Assembly (NCBI GenBank): GCA_016706365.1
Contig: JADJJU010000009.1
Coordinates: forward strand, 144,501 to 208,500
Reading direction: 5' to 3'
DNA length: 64,000 nucleotides
Origin: Saprospiraceae bacterium
GTDB lineage: Bacteria; Bacteroidota; Bacteroidia; Chitinophagales; Saprospiraceae
The notes under the pieces were generated by a model. It worked only from the letters and a program-made list of their open reading frames with translations, was not told the origin of the DNA and made no database searches. Below, in pieces: positions 1 through 10,907 of the stretch. Position numbers and translations under genes: made by a program. Positions within the stretch are counted from its first letter, which is position 1; the number at the start of each line of letters is the position of its first letter.

Positions 1-702
1 CAACAAAGTCTTTTACATGAGTATTTTAATGCAGTTATGTTCAGAGATATGATAGACGTCCAGCAACCTGCCAATTATGCTTATTTACGATATCTGTTGC
101 ACAGGGTAGCGGCTAACGTAGGCAAAACTACAAGTCTTCAGAAAATTTATAGAGAACTGAAAAGCAGGGGCTATTCTGTGGGTCAAAACTCAGTTTATGA
201 CATGACTCAACTGGCTGAGGATGTTTATTTGCACAAGCGAATATCCAAATTTGATGCCTCTATTATTAAAAGGGAAAATGCCGATAAGAAAAGTTATTTT
301 GTTGATAATGGAATGTTACAAGCCTTAAATAATAGTTTTTCGGACAATTATGGAATGTTGCTCGAGAATGCTGTATTTTGGCAATTATATCGACAGTATG
401 GCAGCATTTACACGACAGATATCTATTATTTCAAAGATGCATATCATGAGTGTGATTTTGTATTGTACAAAGAAGGAGGGTATGCACTTCCTGTTCAGGT
501 ATGCTGGAGTTTGCAGGAGGAGTCGACAAAAATCAGGGAAATAAGAGGTTTATTGAAAGCTTGTAAGTATGCTGATAGTAAGCGGGGTGTTATAATTACG
601 TCTGAAGAAGAGTTTGAATTGAATGAAGATGGCGTGTCAATTTATGTTGTACCAGCCTGGAAGTGGTGGGGGCAGAATTTGGATCTATTTGGATTTATTT
701 AG
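1..702 (+). CDS. DUF4143-type AAA+ ATPase, C-terminal part (5' end outside window)
   Basis: The reading frame is open from the first base, so the ATG at 37 is internal and the N-terminal P-loop lies outside the window. What is visible matches the C-terminal half of the ATP-binding proteins that carry DUF4143: a winged-helix-like segment (LQKIYRELKSRGYSVGQNSV), then a nuclease-like region with YYFKDAYHECDFVLY, comparable to the YWR...EVDFVL motif of the family. Members of this family are often stand-alone accessory ATPases of unknown role. A strong hairpin follows the stop codon. Family assignment is likely; function is unknown. Confidence 0.75.
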   Translation, partial: QQSLLHEYFNAVMFRDMIDVQQPANYAYLRYLLHRVAANVGKTTSLQKIYRELKSRGYSVGQNSVYDMTQLAEDVYLHKRISKFDASIIKRENADKKSYFVDNGMLQALNNSFSDNYGMLLENAVFWQLYRQYGSIYTTDIYYFKDAYHECDFVLYKEGGYALPVQVCWSLQEESTKIREIRGLLKACKYADSKRGVIITSEEEFELNEDGVSIYVVPAWKWWGQNLDLFGFI

Positions 703-733
703 AAAGCCTAAGTAAATAAGACGGTCGTCATCA

Positions 734-769
734 AAAAAGCCATTCCCTCATACGAAGAAATGGCTTTTT
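734..769. terminator. Bidirectional rho-independent terminator
   Basis: An 11-bp perfect stem (AAAAAGCCATT / AATGGCTTTTT) encloses a 14-nt loop, with an A-run on the left and a T-run on the right. It lies between the end of the ATPase on the plus strand and the end of the RND transporter on the minus strand, so it can serve both convergent genes. Confidence 0.8.
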
Positions 770-790
770 GTATTAGCAGAAATAAGATTA

Positions 791-3700
791 TCAATGATGA
801 GTTTCTTCCTTAACTACCGGCTCATCATAATCCATATTCGCTTTTCTTAATGCTGCTTTCTCAGCTGAATATTCTCTGCCAAATAATTTGAAAACTCTTG
901 TTTTTGATTTTTCAATCAGCACTAACAAACTAGGTACCATGATCAATGTAAGGAATGTTCCAAAGATCAATCCAAAGATCATCGTCCAGCTGAGCGGTCC
1001 CCAGAAAGCAACATTGTCACCTCCGAAATATAAGTGAGGATCCAATTCCGTAAAGAGCTTCACAAAGTCCATGTTGAGGCCTACTGCCAGAGGGATGAGA
1101 CCCAGGATGGCCGAAATAGCTGTCAATATAACCGGAGTCATCCTCGTTTTCGCTGCTTCTGCTGCAGCCTGACGCAATTCCATTCCCTGACTGAGAAGCA
1201 GATCCGTAAACTCCACAAGGAGGATTCCATTTCTCACAATGATCCCCGCAAGTGCAAATACACCCACACCCGTCATAACAATGGAAATATTCATATTGAA
1301 TATCGAGAAACCAAGTAATACTCCAGTCAAACTGAAAACGATCTCTGAAAGAATGATCAAGGGTTTGGATGTCGAGTTGAACTGCATGACTAGCACAAGG
1401 AATATCAATCCAAATGCCACAAGGAATGCATATCCCAGGAAGCCTGAAGTTTCAGCCTGATCTTCCTGTTCTCCGGTCATTCTGATACCAATAGAATCCG
1501 GATGATCAAATTGATTGACAGCAGCCTGGATATTAGCAACAACTTCATTGGCAGTGTAGCCTGTAAGCACATTGGAAGATAAAGAGATTACACGCTTTTT
1601 ATTGATACGCTTGATACCGGCATAGGTATTTGAGTATTCAACCTTAGCAACAGATGACAAAGGCACCTGACGGATCAATCCGCCCATCCCCATATCACGG
1701 TAAGTAAGAGGAATATTAAGGATATTGCTGATATTACCCCGCTGATCTTCTCTGACTCTCAGGTTAATTTCATATTCATCCTTGTCATCGCGGTACTTGG
1801 AAATTTCTTTTCCAAAAATCGAAGTACGAAGTTCACTTCCGATTTGCGCAGTAGAAATTCCTTCCTGATTTGCTCTTCTTCTGTCGATTGTGACGATAAT
1901 TTCCGGTTTATTGGCCTGGAAGTCAGATCTCAATTCCTCTATACCTCCGATTTGCTTATCCTGAATGTAAGATTTAAGCTTGTTCGCATTATTGATCAAT
2001 TCCTCAAAATTGTCACCTGAAATTTCAATATTAATGGGCTTTCCGGTTGGCGGCCCATTGGCTTCCTGATCTACTGTGATTTCAGCTCCGGCTATGCCAT
2101 GGGTTACTTGTCTGATTTTGTCAAGATATTCCACCGTCGATTGACCATTCCTTTTTGCAAATTCTACAAATGCAACTGTAACCTTACCAAGGTGAGGCAT
2201 AGCCTGAGTTTGGTTGTCATCCTGCGTTCCTGCTCCAATAGCAACATTGGAAATAACCGATTGTACCATTGGATTATCTTCACCTATTACGCCATAAATT
2301 CTCTCCTCCAAAATTTTAGTGATGGAATCTGTGACTGTCTGATGTGTTCCGATCGGCAACCTCAAATAAGTGATGATGTAATTAGGGTCACTTTTTGGAA
2401 AGAAATCCACCTTTGGTTGACGGATTACTGTAAATATAATTGAAATAATAAACAATAATATTCCACCAACCAGTACCAGAATTGGTCTTTTACCCTTCAA
2501 AACAAAAGTCACCAAGTTGTGATATCTGTTTTGGAAAGCCGGCCAGGTCCTGGTCTGAAATCTTTCGATAGCCCAGGAGAATACAAATTTATTTAGCAGA
2601 ATTAAGGCAAACAAAACCAGCATTAGATTTCCAAGTCCAAAATTGACCATGTATCCTACAACTATGATTCCCAGGAATGCAAGACAAAGCATTTTGAATC
2701 CTCTGGTGATTGCTCTTGATTCTTTGACAGTTTTGTGAGGCTTCATGAAATCCACCGCAAATACCGGATTGATAATATATGCCACCAGGAGTGAAGCTAA
2801 TAGCATGATAATCAGCGTAAATGGCAGATAGTACATGAAATCACCAATAACTCCCGGCCAGAATAGGAGAGGGACGAAAGGTAAAAGCGTTACAATGGTT
2901 CCTGTAAATACAGGCAGGAATACCTCACCCGCAGCTATTCTAACAGCTTTAAAGATGGACATTTTGCCATTTGCATAAATCCTGTGCGTATTTTCAATGA
3001 CCACCACAGCATCATCCACCACAATTCCAAGTCCCAAAAGGAAGGAGAACAATACAATCATGTTCATCGTGTATCCAAACATTTGTAGCACAAGGAATGC
3101 AATGAAGGCGGACAGTGGAACACTTAACCCTACAAATAAGGCATTCGATGTTCCCATGAAAAACATCAGAACCAATGTCACAAACAAGAATCCAAGGATA
3201 ATTGTATTGATCCGGTCATGCAACGTGGTTTCGGTCTGAACTGATTGATCCTGAGTTATAGTGACATCTACGTTTTTTGGGAGGACACTTGACTTGATGT
3301 AATCAATTTCAGATTTGATATTGTCTGAGGCTGAGATAAGGTTCTCACCGGATCTTTTTACGATATTAAGGGTGATTACATTTTTGTTGTTGAGCCGTGC
3401 ATAACTTTACTGTTCTTTGGTAGTATCTACTATTTGAGCGATATCCCGCAGATATATTGTACCGCCCATACTGGTACGAATGATAAGATCATTTAGGAGA
3501 AGCGGATTCTTATATTCTCCCTTTACACTTACTGCCCATTTAGTACCATCAATATTGATTTCACCACCAGAGATGGTCATGTTTTCAAATCTGATAGCAT
3601 TTTCAATGTCCATAAAACTGGCACCTGCAGCAGCCATCTTATACATATCCACATTGACCTGAATCTCTCTTTCTAAAGCACCGACTATGTCTACTCTGTT

Positions 3701-4231
3701 GATCTCTTTAACGGATTCAAATCTGTCCTTAATGTCTTCAGCATATTCCTTCAATTGCAGGAGATCTACATCACCTGAAAGATTGACATTCATGATAGGT
3801 AAATCTGCAAGATTGATATCCATCACTTCAGGATCAGCAGTCAGGTCATTAGGAAGATCAACTCTCGCCTTATCAACAGCATCTTTAACTTTTTGCTTGG
3901 CAATATCGATTTTAATCCCTGTATTAAATTCAACTATAATTGTGGAGAAATCCTGCATTGAATTGGAGGTAATTTTCTTTACTCCACTTATTGATTTGAT
4001 TTGTTTCTCCAAAACCTTGGTGACTACATTTTCCATATCTGCAGGACCTGTACCTGCATAAATGGTGGCCACAAATATTTGAGGAATAACAACCTCAGGG
4101 AAGTTTTCCTTTGGTAAACTGTTATAAGTAATGAGCCCCAATATCGTGATAAAGAGAGTGGCCAGATATATACTGGTCTTATTTTTTATAGCCCATGTTG
4201 TGGGCTTAAATTCGGCATTATAATCTTCCAT
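791..4231 (-). CDS. RND efflux transporter permease (AcrB/HAE type), interrupted by one in-frame TAA
   Basis: Inner-membrane proton-driven exporter of the resistance-nodulation-division superfamily. The first 274 codons give the N-terminal membrane helix and porter domain (NKTSIYLATLFITILGLITY, then NFPEVVIPQI). A TAA stands at 3409-3407, yet the same frame continues with SYARLNNKNVITLNIVKRSG, a typical RND sequence, and runs into an 810-residue ORF with the remaining helices and second porter domain (LGLGIVVDDAVVVIENTHRI; TGEQEDQAETSGFLGYAFLV). Read through, the product is about 1146 codons, somewhat longer than the usual ~1050 of AcrB. Only one base needs to change to restore it. It is downstream of the membrane fusion protein and outer membrane factor in a three-gene efflux operon. 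Either a real nonsense mutation or a sequence error. Confidence 0.88.
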
Positions 4232-4321
4232 AGTTAGCTATTCTGTTTGTGGTTCGAATGTTTTCCTGCTCCTGTTATTCAAAGCTGTTGCATTCTACAC
4301 CTTAATGGGTTTGTGTTGGAT

Positions 4322-5473
4322 TTAATTTTCAGCTACTTTCAATAGATCACCCTCTGTGATACTTTGATAACCTGTAGTAATCAGCATATCGCCGGCCTTC
4401 AATCCACTCAACACCTCCACATTATTTCCACTGACGACTCCGGTTGTGATATTTGTCTGTTTTGCAATTTTTTTACCAGCCTCTTCTTTCAGGATATAGA
4501 CAAAGTAACCTTCCGTATTTCTTTGTAAAGTTTTAATCGGAATGGTAATAGCTGTAGCATTATTATAGTCCTTGATGCGCAGAATACCCACCATATTGGT
4601 TTTAATATCCGTACGGTTACCTCCGATAAGGATTTCAGCAGTAAATGTCCTGTTCATTGGGTCTACAACTTTTGAAATATAGTTAACCTTCCCATTGATT
4701 TCCTTGTCCAGATCCGGCATATAAATCACTACCGATGCTCCCGTCTTGATCTTTGAAGCATAGGATTCGGGTAATTCAGCTTTCATCTTCAATCCTTGTG
4801 TACCCACTATCCTAAATGCAGGCATTCCCGGAGCTATTGTTTGACCCAGTTTTACTGATACTTCATCTACCACACCCGGATAAAGTGACTTGATTTTATA
4901 CATGTCATTTTGCTCATTCAGGATATTCAATGCTGATTCAAGTGATTCCTTGTTGTTTTTGGCAGTCAGGAATTGTACTTCAGAGCCAATCTTCTGATCC
5001 CAGAGGCTTTTTTGCTTATTATAAATATCTGTGGCAAAATCAAGTTGTTGTTTGGTTTGGGCGATATTTTGCTGAAGTACTCCATTATCCACTGTTGCCA
5101 GCGTTTGACCTGTTTGAACATTGCTGCCTGCTTTTACATAAATTTTGGTGACAGTTCCTGGCATAGAAGCAGAAATAGTGGCATTCGCATCTGCATCAAT
5201 TTTACCCATCACTTCTACCTGTGAAGAAAATTCTCCTGTGCTTACGGGTGTTACTGAAACTAATTTGCTCACCTGGACCTTTTCGCTGGTGTCAAGTACA
5301 GTAATTTCCGCTTCTAATTTTGCAATCTCTTCCTCCAGCTTAGTTTTCTCTGCCAGGAGGGTAGTGAGTTTTGATTGTTTTGCCGCCAAATTGTTTTCAC
5401 CAGAAGAACCAGACCCGCAAGCCTGTATGATCAGTGTCAGTATGACAAGCAGGGAAAAGAATTTCGATCTCAT
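4322..5473 (-). CDS. RND efflux membrane fusion (periplasmic adaptor) lipoprotein
   Basis: HlyD/AcrA-type adaptor linking the inner-membrane RND pump to the outer membrane factor. The 383-residue protein starts with a lipoprotein signal peptide (LTLIIQACGSG, lipidated Cys at about residue 19), then a coiled-coil segment (KLTTLLAEKTKLEEEIAKLEAE), the first lipoyl half-motif (GTVTKIYVKAGSNVQTGQTL), an alpha-hairpin, and the second lipoyl half (YPGVVDEVSVKLGQTIAPG), followed by beta-barrel and membrane-proximal domains (LKAGDMLITTGYQSITEGD). It sits between the outer membrane factor and the transporter gene, with about 90 bp to the latter. Confidence 0.92.
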   Translation of the reverse strand: MRSKFFSLLVILTLIIQACGSGSSGENNLAAKQSKLTTLLAEKTKLEEEIAKLEAEITVLDTSEKVQVSKLVSVTPVSTGEFSSQVEVMGKIDADANATISASMPGTVTKIYVKAGSNVQTGQTLATVDNGVLQQNIAQTKQQLDFATDIYNKQKSLWDQKIGSEVQFLTAKNNKESLESALNILNEQNDMYKIKSLYPGVVDEVSVKLGQTIAPGMPAFRIVGTQGLKMKAELPESYASKIKTGASVVIYMPDLDKEINGKVNYISKVVDPMNRTFTAEILIGGNRTDIKTNMVGILRIKDYNNATAITIPIKTLQRNTEGYFVYILKEEAGKKIAKQTNITTGVVSGNNVEVLSGLKAGDMLITTGYQSITEGDLLKVAEN

Positions 5474-5529
5474 ATAAATGTGGATTATCTTGATTATGAA
5501 AAGTCGGTTGTTAATTGATTGTTTTGTTT

Positions 5530-6869
5530 TTATTTATAAACTCCAAGGGCCTTTTGAAGGGTAAATCTGGAGTTAATTACTTCGTATTGGGCGCTTATAT
5601 AATTTGCCTGGGCTCCATACAAGTCTGACTCAGCTTGCTTAACTTCGAAACTTGATCCGATACCTTCTTTGTATTTAATTTGAGCTACACGGAAAATTTC
5701 TTCTGCAAGCATGATTGCTTTTTCTCTGTCCTTCACTGTCTCTATAGCATTAAAGTAGGATTCTCTCGCATTTTTTACTTCAAGACCTACTGCTCTTTCG
5801 AACTCAGACTTATCCAATCTGGATTTTTCAAGCGTCAGTTTTGCTCTTTCGATATTTGCTTCTTTTGCAAATCCATCAAAAATGGGCACATTCAATGAAA
5901 AACCAACTACACTCGTAGGCAACCAAAAGCCACCCTCTTTGAAGAAATTATCTGACTGAAATGTTCTTTGAAAACTACCGATTAAAGTGAGAGAAGGTAA
6001 GTATCCCTTCCTGTAGCGGATGATATCCAGATCAGCTAATTCAATTCCCTTATCAATAATACTGTACTCGATCCGATTCTTGATATTGTGTTGAGTGACG
6101 CTTTGATTATCAGCTACAACAGCTTGCTTGTAAGAATCTTCAAAGGAATCAGTTAAAGTTATATCCTGATCATCGGGATACTGCATCTGAAATTTCAGCA
6201 GGCTTTTTACAACTTCCAGCCCGCGATCCAGATTCTTCATGGTAGCTTCAAGGGTACTGATACTCAAATCAATCCGGTCAACATCCAATTTTTCAATTAA
6301 TCCACTTTCCTGAATAGCTGCAGTCTCTTTTCTGAGATCCTGCAGGACAAGTAGGTTTTTACCCAATTGCTCCTTATTTCTTTGAGCAATAAGAACAGAA
6401 TAATACGCCTGGGTAATTGCAATTCTCAGATTTATTGGCGTTTGCTCATTTTGTAAAGTAATAAAATCACGGTACACTTTAGCTGCTTTAATTGCAACTA
6501 TATAAGAACCATCAAAAGCAAGCATGCCCATATTGATTCCCATGGCCAGGAATTTCTTAATTGAAAAGACACAGATCCTCCCATACCGGAAGGGTCGAAT
6601 TCTTTAGGAAGTACCAATTGGGGGACTTCCAGGAAATAATTGTAATCAACTGCACCGCTTATCTGAGGTAGTCCGCTTGCTTTAAGGGATCGGATTTGCT
6701 CCTCTGCATCCTTCACCTTTATAGCATCATACTTAATGGAAGCATGATTTTTTATTCCATATTGAACAGCTTCCTCAAGCGAAAAAGCCTGTTGGGCTTG
6801 TATGGGCAAGAATGCTGTAATAAGCAGCACAAAACATGAAAATATTTTAAGCATCAGATTATGTTTCAT
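5530..6869 (-). CDS. TolC-like outer membrane efflux factor, one frameshift
   Basis: Outer membrane channel partner of the RND pump. The first 123 codons carry a signal peptide (FVLLITAFLPIQAQ) and the start of an OEP domain (FSLEEAVQYGIKNHASIKYD). The frame is lost near 6550: reading N-F-L-A-M-G-I-N needs one extra T. The rest (337 codons in the other frame) is typical TolC coiled-coil repeat (EVKQAESDLYGAQANYISAQYEVINSRFTL). Joined length is about 445 residues, normal for the family. It is the first structural gene of the efflux operon, 6 bp after the TetR gene stop. Confidence 0.87.
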
Positions 6870-6874
6870 ATAAA

Positions 6875-7489
6875 TTAGTTGAAGTATTTTTTTGTGTATA
6901 TCGGGATAAGCTCACGCCCCTTAGCGGTACAAATTCCATGGAGATGATATTCAAGCATTTCTCTGATAATCTCCTTTTTCAGGAAAATATCCTCCGGAAA
7001 TATGTCCTTATCCATAAAAATGGTGGTTTTATGATAGAACAATTTGGCAATAATCCTTTCATTCATCTCAGGCCTGTAGAAACCGGCCTCTTTACCTGCA
7101 TTCAGGTTTAGCATTATCTTTTCTGTGGTAAACTGTTCAGATCCTCTGATGAATTTCTGCCATACCTGATGGTAGTATTTCTTCAGATCGTAGATATAAT
7201 TGGGATTTTTTTTATCAGAATCATTCAATAGGTATTGAAAAACTAAATAAATCATCTCCACAGGATTAGCAGCAGTCTTACTTAACTCTTCCATGTGACT
7301 TTTCTTGGTCTCGTCACAAGATTCTAGAACTTCAATCAGAAGATCCTCTTTATTTTCAAAATTCTGATACAATGTTTTCTTTGACATCCCGAGTTCTTTG
7401 GCAAGGTCATCCATTGTGACACTCCGAAACCCGAATTGCGTAAAACATTCCAGCGCCTTTTCTTTAATCTGATTTTTAAGTTGGGACAT
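6875..7489 (-). CDS. TetR/AcrR family transcriptional regulator
   Basis: The N-terminal helix-turn-helix of TetR repressors is clear (IKEKALECFTQFGFRSVTMDDLAKELGMSKKTLYQNFENKEDLL, broken here only by description: residues about 8-51). The C-terminal ligand-binding domain is divergent. I start at MSQLKNQ (7489); an ATG seven codons upstream at 7510 is also possible. It is the promoter-proximal gene of the efflux operon, so it most likely represses its own transcription and that of the pump until an inducer binds. Confidence 0.87.
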   Translation of the reverse strand: MSQLKNQIKEKALECFTQFGFRSVTMDDLAKELGMSKKTLYQNFENKEDLLIEVLESCDETKKSHMEELSKTAANPVEMIYLVFQYLLNDSDKKNPNYIYDLKKYYHQVWQKFIRGSEQFTTEKIMLNLNAGKEAGFYRPEMNERIIAKLFYHKTTIFMDKDIFPEDIFLKKEIIREMLEYHLHGICTAKGRELIPIYTKKYFN

Positions 7490-7902
7490 GTAATTGTATA
7501 TAGTCCGCAAATGTAATCCAATTATATCAAATGGAAACTTTTAGTACATTATTAGTTTTCAAAGTATATTGTAGTTCAGAAAGGAGCTTTTCTACAATAT
7601 TATTGGGAGGATTCAACAGGAAAATTAGATTAAATTTTGCTAATGAAGCATATTTCAAATGAGTGCCCGAATGTTAATGTTTTGTTTTTCGACTAATAAT
7701 ATAAATTCATAGACAATGAGTTAAAAAAGCTTGAATATCTCAGTCAAAAATACTCCTGAAATCGATTTTTAAGGCAAATTTTTGATGTAGATAGGTGGAT
7801 GGTCAGATTACTCTATCAAATACGAATAATTAAATTCGGTGGCTAATTCTGTCGTACTTAGTTAAGAGTTATCTACCTTTGATTTATTAAATAGTAGCAA
7901 GA
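7490..7902. other. Divergent intergenic region between TetR operon and folD
   Basis: About 410 bp without a gene. It holds an inverted repeat (ATATTGTAG at 7566-7574 and CTACAATAT at 7592-7600, 17-nt loop) that could be an operator for the TetR protein or an RNA hairpin, and a folD-proximal -7 element. Nothing else recognisable. Confidence 0.5.
7874..7881 (+). promoter_or_regulatory. Putative Bacteroidota -7 promoter element for folD
   Basis: TACCTTTG fits the TAnnTTTG -7 consensus of the Bacteroidota primary sigma factor and lies 21 nt upstream of the folD ATG. I see no convincing TTTG -33 element at the expected distance, so the call is moderate. Confidence 0.45.
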
Positions 7903-8778
7903 ATGACAATTTTGGACGGAAAGAATTTGGCCAATCAACTGGTCATAAAAATCAGAACGGAGGTTGATCAAATAACATCAGGAGGGAAAAGAGCGCCACA
8001 TTTAGCTGCCATTTTAGTGGGAAATAATCCAGCCAGCCGGGCCTATGTAGGCAACAAAATGAAGCTTTGCGAAAAAGCAGGTTTCAGATCAAGTCTGATT
8101 GAGAAAGACAGTACTTGCCCTGAGTCGGAATTATTGGATTTAATTCATGACTTCAACAAGGACCCGGATCTGGATGGTTATATTGTACAACTGCCACTCC
8201 CGAAGCATATTGATGAGCAAAAGGTATTAAATGCTATAAGTCCCGATAAAGATGTGGATGGATTTCATCCTGAAAATATTGGTAAAATGACACTCGGATT
8301 GCCGGGGTTCAGACCCGCAACCCCACTGGGCATTATGATTATGCTGGAAAATTATGGCATTGAAACTGCAGGAAAACATTGTGTAGTGGTAGGCAGAAGC
8401 AATATTGTGGGTACTCCAGTGAGCATTTTAATGAGTAGAAAAGGTTATCCCGGTGATGCAACAGTCACACTGGCCCACAGCAAGACAAAAAATCTTCCTG
8501 AAATAGTCAGACAGGCGGATATAGTTATCGCAGCCATCGGAATTGCAGAATTCGTGAAGGGAGACTGGATTAAATCCGGAGCTGTGGTAATTGACGTAGG
8601 TATGAACAGGGTGGAAGATTCCGCTGTTCCCAGGGGTTACCGTTTGACGGGAGATGTTGATTTCGAAGCTGCTTCATCAAATGCATCTTCTATAACTCCT
8701 GTTCCGGGTGGAGTAGGACCTATGACCGTATTTGCGCTCATTCACAACACGCTTCAGGCGTACAATTCCCGATTTTAG
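7903..8778 (+). CDS. folD: Bifunctional methylenetetrahydrofolate dehydrogenase / cyclohydrolase FolD
   Basis: Interconverts 5,10-methylene-THF, 5,10-methenyl-THF and 10-formyl-THF in the cytoplasm, feeding one-carbon units to purines and formyl-Met-tRNA. The 291-residue length is normal. Family motifs in order: SRAYVGNKMKLCEKAG (catalytic Tyr/Lys), GYIVQLPLPKHID, DKDVDGFHPENIG, the NAD(P)-binding VVGRSNIVGTPVSILM, and the C-terminal TPVPGGVGPMTVFALI. prmA follows after 10 bp, so the two are probably cotranscribed. Confidence 0.97.
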   Translation: MTILDGKNLANQLVIKIRTEVDQITSGGKRAPHLAAILVGNNPASRAYVGNKMKLCEKAGFRSSLIEKDSTCPESELLDLIHDFNKDPDLDGYIVQLPLPKHIDEQKVLNAISPDKDVDGFHPENIGKMTLGLPGFRPATPLGIMIMLENYGIETAGKHCVVVGRSNIVGTPVSILMSRKGYPGDATVTLAHSKTKNLPEIVRQADIVIAAIGIAEFVKGDWIKSGAVVIDVGMNRVEDSAVPRGYRLTGDVDFEAASSNASSITPVPGGVGPMTVFALIHNTLQAYNSRF

Positions 8779-8788
8779 AGAAATATTT

Positions 8789-9622
8789 ATGCAATATATA
8801 CAATTTGATATCCAGTGTGCTGATCCAGAACAAGTTGAGTTCGCACTGGCATATCTTGCAGAGTTACCATTTGAAGCATTTGAAGAACGTGATACCGAGC
8901 TAATTGCGTGGGTACAGGAACATTTGTGGGGTTTTGACGAAGCTATTGAAATAAAAACCATATGTAAAGACCACAACTGGTCGTTTTTTTCCAAAACCAT
9001 TGAAGATGCAAACTGGAATAAAGCCTGGGAAGATAATTTCGAACCAGTAAGAATCGGCAAGCTGGCAATAATTCGCGCACCTTTTCACGAGAAGGAAGAA
9101 GGATTTGAATATGATGTAATGATTCAGCCGAGAATGTCTTTTGGAACAGGGCATCATGCCACCACTAAAATGATGATTGAATCCATTGATGAGCTTGATA
9201 TTCAAGGTAAAAAGGTGCTTGATTTCGGCTGTGGTACAGGCATTCTGGCTATTTTTGCTGCCCTTAAAGGAGCAGGTTCTGTGTCCGGTATTGATAATGA
9301 AGCACCTGCTGTGGAAAACAGTCTTGAAAATACGCTTCTGAATCCCATAAATCACATTGACTTTACAGGGGAAACACTGGAGGAAATCAATGCTAGAAAA
9401 GGCCCATTTGATATCATTCTGGGAAATATACAGCTAAATGTATTGCGTGATCATGCTCCAATCCTGGTAGAATCATTGGTATCCGGGGGCATTCTCCTTG
9501 CTTCCGGTGTGCTGGCCCAGAATGTGGATCTCCTGATAGACCACTATGTCAATTATCAATTAGAATGGCTGGAAACAAAGCAGGAAGCTGGTTGGTCCTG
9601 TATTATATTCCGGAAGATTTAA
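8789..9622 (+). CDS. prmA: Ribosomal protein L11 methyltransferase PrmA
   Basis: SAM-dependent methyltransferase that trimethylates ribosomal protein L11. Seen: the PrmA N-terminal domain with NWNKAWEDNFEPVRIGKLAI, the signature MSFGTGHHATTKMM, SAM motif I VLDFGCGTGILAIFAALKGA and the post-motif GNIQLNVL, which replaces the more usual N-I-L-A-N-x-L. I start at MQYIQFDIQ (8789, 277 residues); an upstream in-frame ATG at 8732 would overlap the end of folD and adds non-conserved sequence. Confidence 0.95.
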   Translation: MQYIQFDIQCADPEQVEFALAYLAELPFEAFEERDTELIAWVQEHLWGFDEAIEIKTICKDHNWSFFSKTIEDANWNKAWEDNFEPVRIGKLAIIRAPFHEKEEGFEYDVMIQPRMSFGTGHHATTKMMIESIDELDIQGKKVLDFGCGTGILAIFAALKGAGSVSGIDNEAPAVENSLENTLLNPINHIDFTGETLEEINARKGPFDIILGNIQLNVLRDHAPILVESLVSGGILLASGVLAQNVDLLIDHYVNYQLEWLETKQEAGWSCIIFRKI

Positions 9623-9875
9623 GAGTGGCCACTTTGAATCTATGTATTTCTGAGGATAATTGAAAGCGTTCCTAAGAACTTGAAAACTTCTTTGAACCAG
9701 ACTCATTTATGCTTCTGCAGCAACAGTTATGATATCTTCCATTAGTTTTTGCCTACGCCTTATTGGAAATTAGAATACACTTTGGTAAAAGTGGATTAAG
9801 TGTATTGCTAAAAGGTGGAAATGCAAGCATAATTTGGAGAAGGGAGAAGGGATGGGGGGAGTGAATATTATTGTT

Positions 9876-10907
9876 TGTTCTAAAAAAAATATTTATTTTT
9901 GATCAAATACCTTCCCCATGATACCATTAGAATTTTCAAAGTTTTTTAATGACTGTGATAATGCACACAAACAAATGATTATTGATGAATTAATTGATAT
10001 CGTCATGCAAAATGAATGTGTTCCGGACAATGTAGATGGAACTATATTAAAATGTCCGCATTGCAGCAGTATGACTTTTCGCAGAAATGGCTACCTGAAG
10101 AAAATGAAAAGATTTAAATGCAATAAGTGCAACAAGCATTTCAGTCAATCTACAGGAAAGTTTTGGTTTGCCCTTAAGAAAAAAAATCTTCTGAGTACTT
10201 ATATGTACTGTCTCATCTCTGGATATAGCATCCGTAAAAGTGCTCAGTTTACCGGTATTTCAATTCAAACCTCATTTGATTGGAGGCATAAACTTCTCAC
10301 AAGTTTCAGCACAGTGTTGCCAGTGGGTTTTAAGGGAATAGTGGAAGTGAATGGTCTGGACGTTCAATATTCTGAGAAAGGAAATCGGAGCACTGGAGAA
10401 ACTCAAAGTGAATTAAGTACTGAAATTAAGAAAAAAGCAGATGACAATAAACAGGTTGCAGTTTTAGCGACATGTGACCGCGGCGGCCGTGAATATCTAA
10501 GGGTGATAACTCAGGGCAGTCTCCGTTTAGAAGATGTAAAAAGAGCTCTGCAAGGAAGGATTCAATATGCAGAAATACTCATAAGTGGCAGAGAAAATAA
10601 ATTAGATGTTCTTAATAGGGATCTTGAAATTGAGCAATTAAAACCGGAATCAGAAAAATCGATATTATCCAATCCGACAATTCATATTAAAAATGTAAAT
10701 AATATGACAATTGGATTGACAAAGTTTATGATCCCATTTCACGGTGTAGCAACGAAATATCTTCAAAATTATCTGAATTGGTTTTTGATATTGACGAAAG
10801 TAAAAGATGTTACTAGAAAAATATTAACAGCAGCCTCCATAGCTCTATCTGCTAATCGTACCTGGTTTGATTTCCGTGATAGGAACATCAATATTTTTTT
10901 TAGAACA
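9876..10907. mobile_element. IS1595-like insertion element bounded by 18-bp inverted repeats
   Basis: A perfect 18-bp inverted repeat, TGTTCTAAAAAAAATATT at 9876-9893 and its complement at 10890-10907, brackets a single transposase-like gene. The right copy overlaps the last codons of that gene, whose stop codon begins directly after the repeat. Total length about 1.03 kb, suitable for a one-gene IS. I see no convincing 8-bp target duplication, so the copy may be old or the true ends may extend slightly further. Confidence 0.6.

Noticed and set aside
9860..9893. 8-bp target duplication of the IS-like element
   Set aside because: Flanks (left ...ATTATTGTT, right TAAATTTTAG...) do not match.
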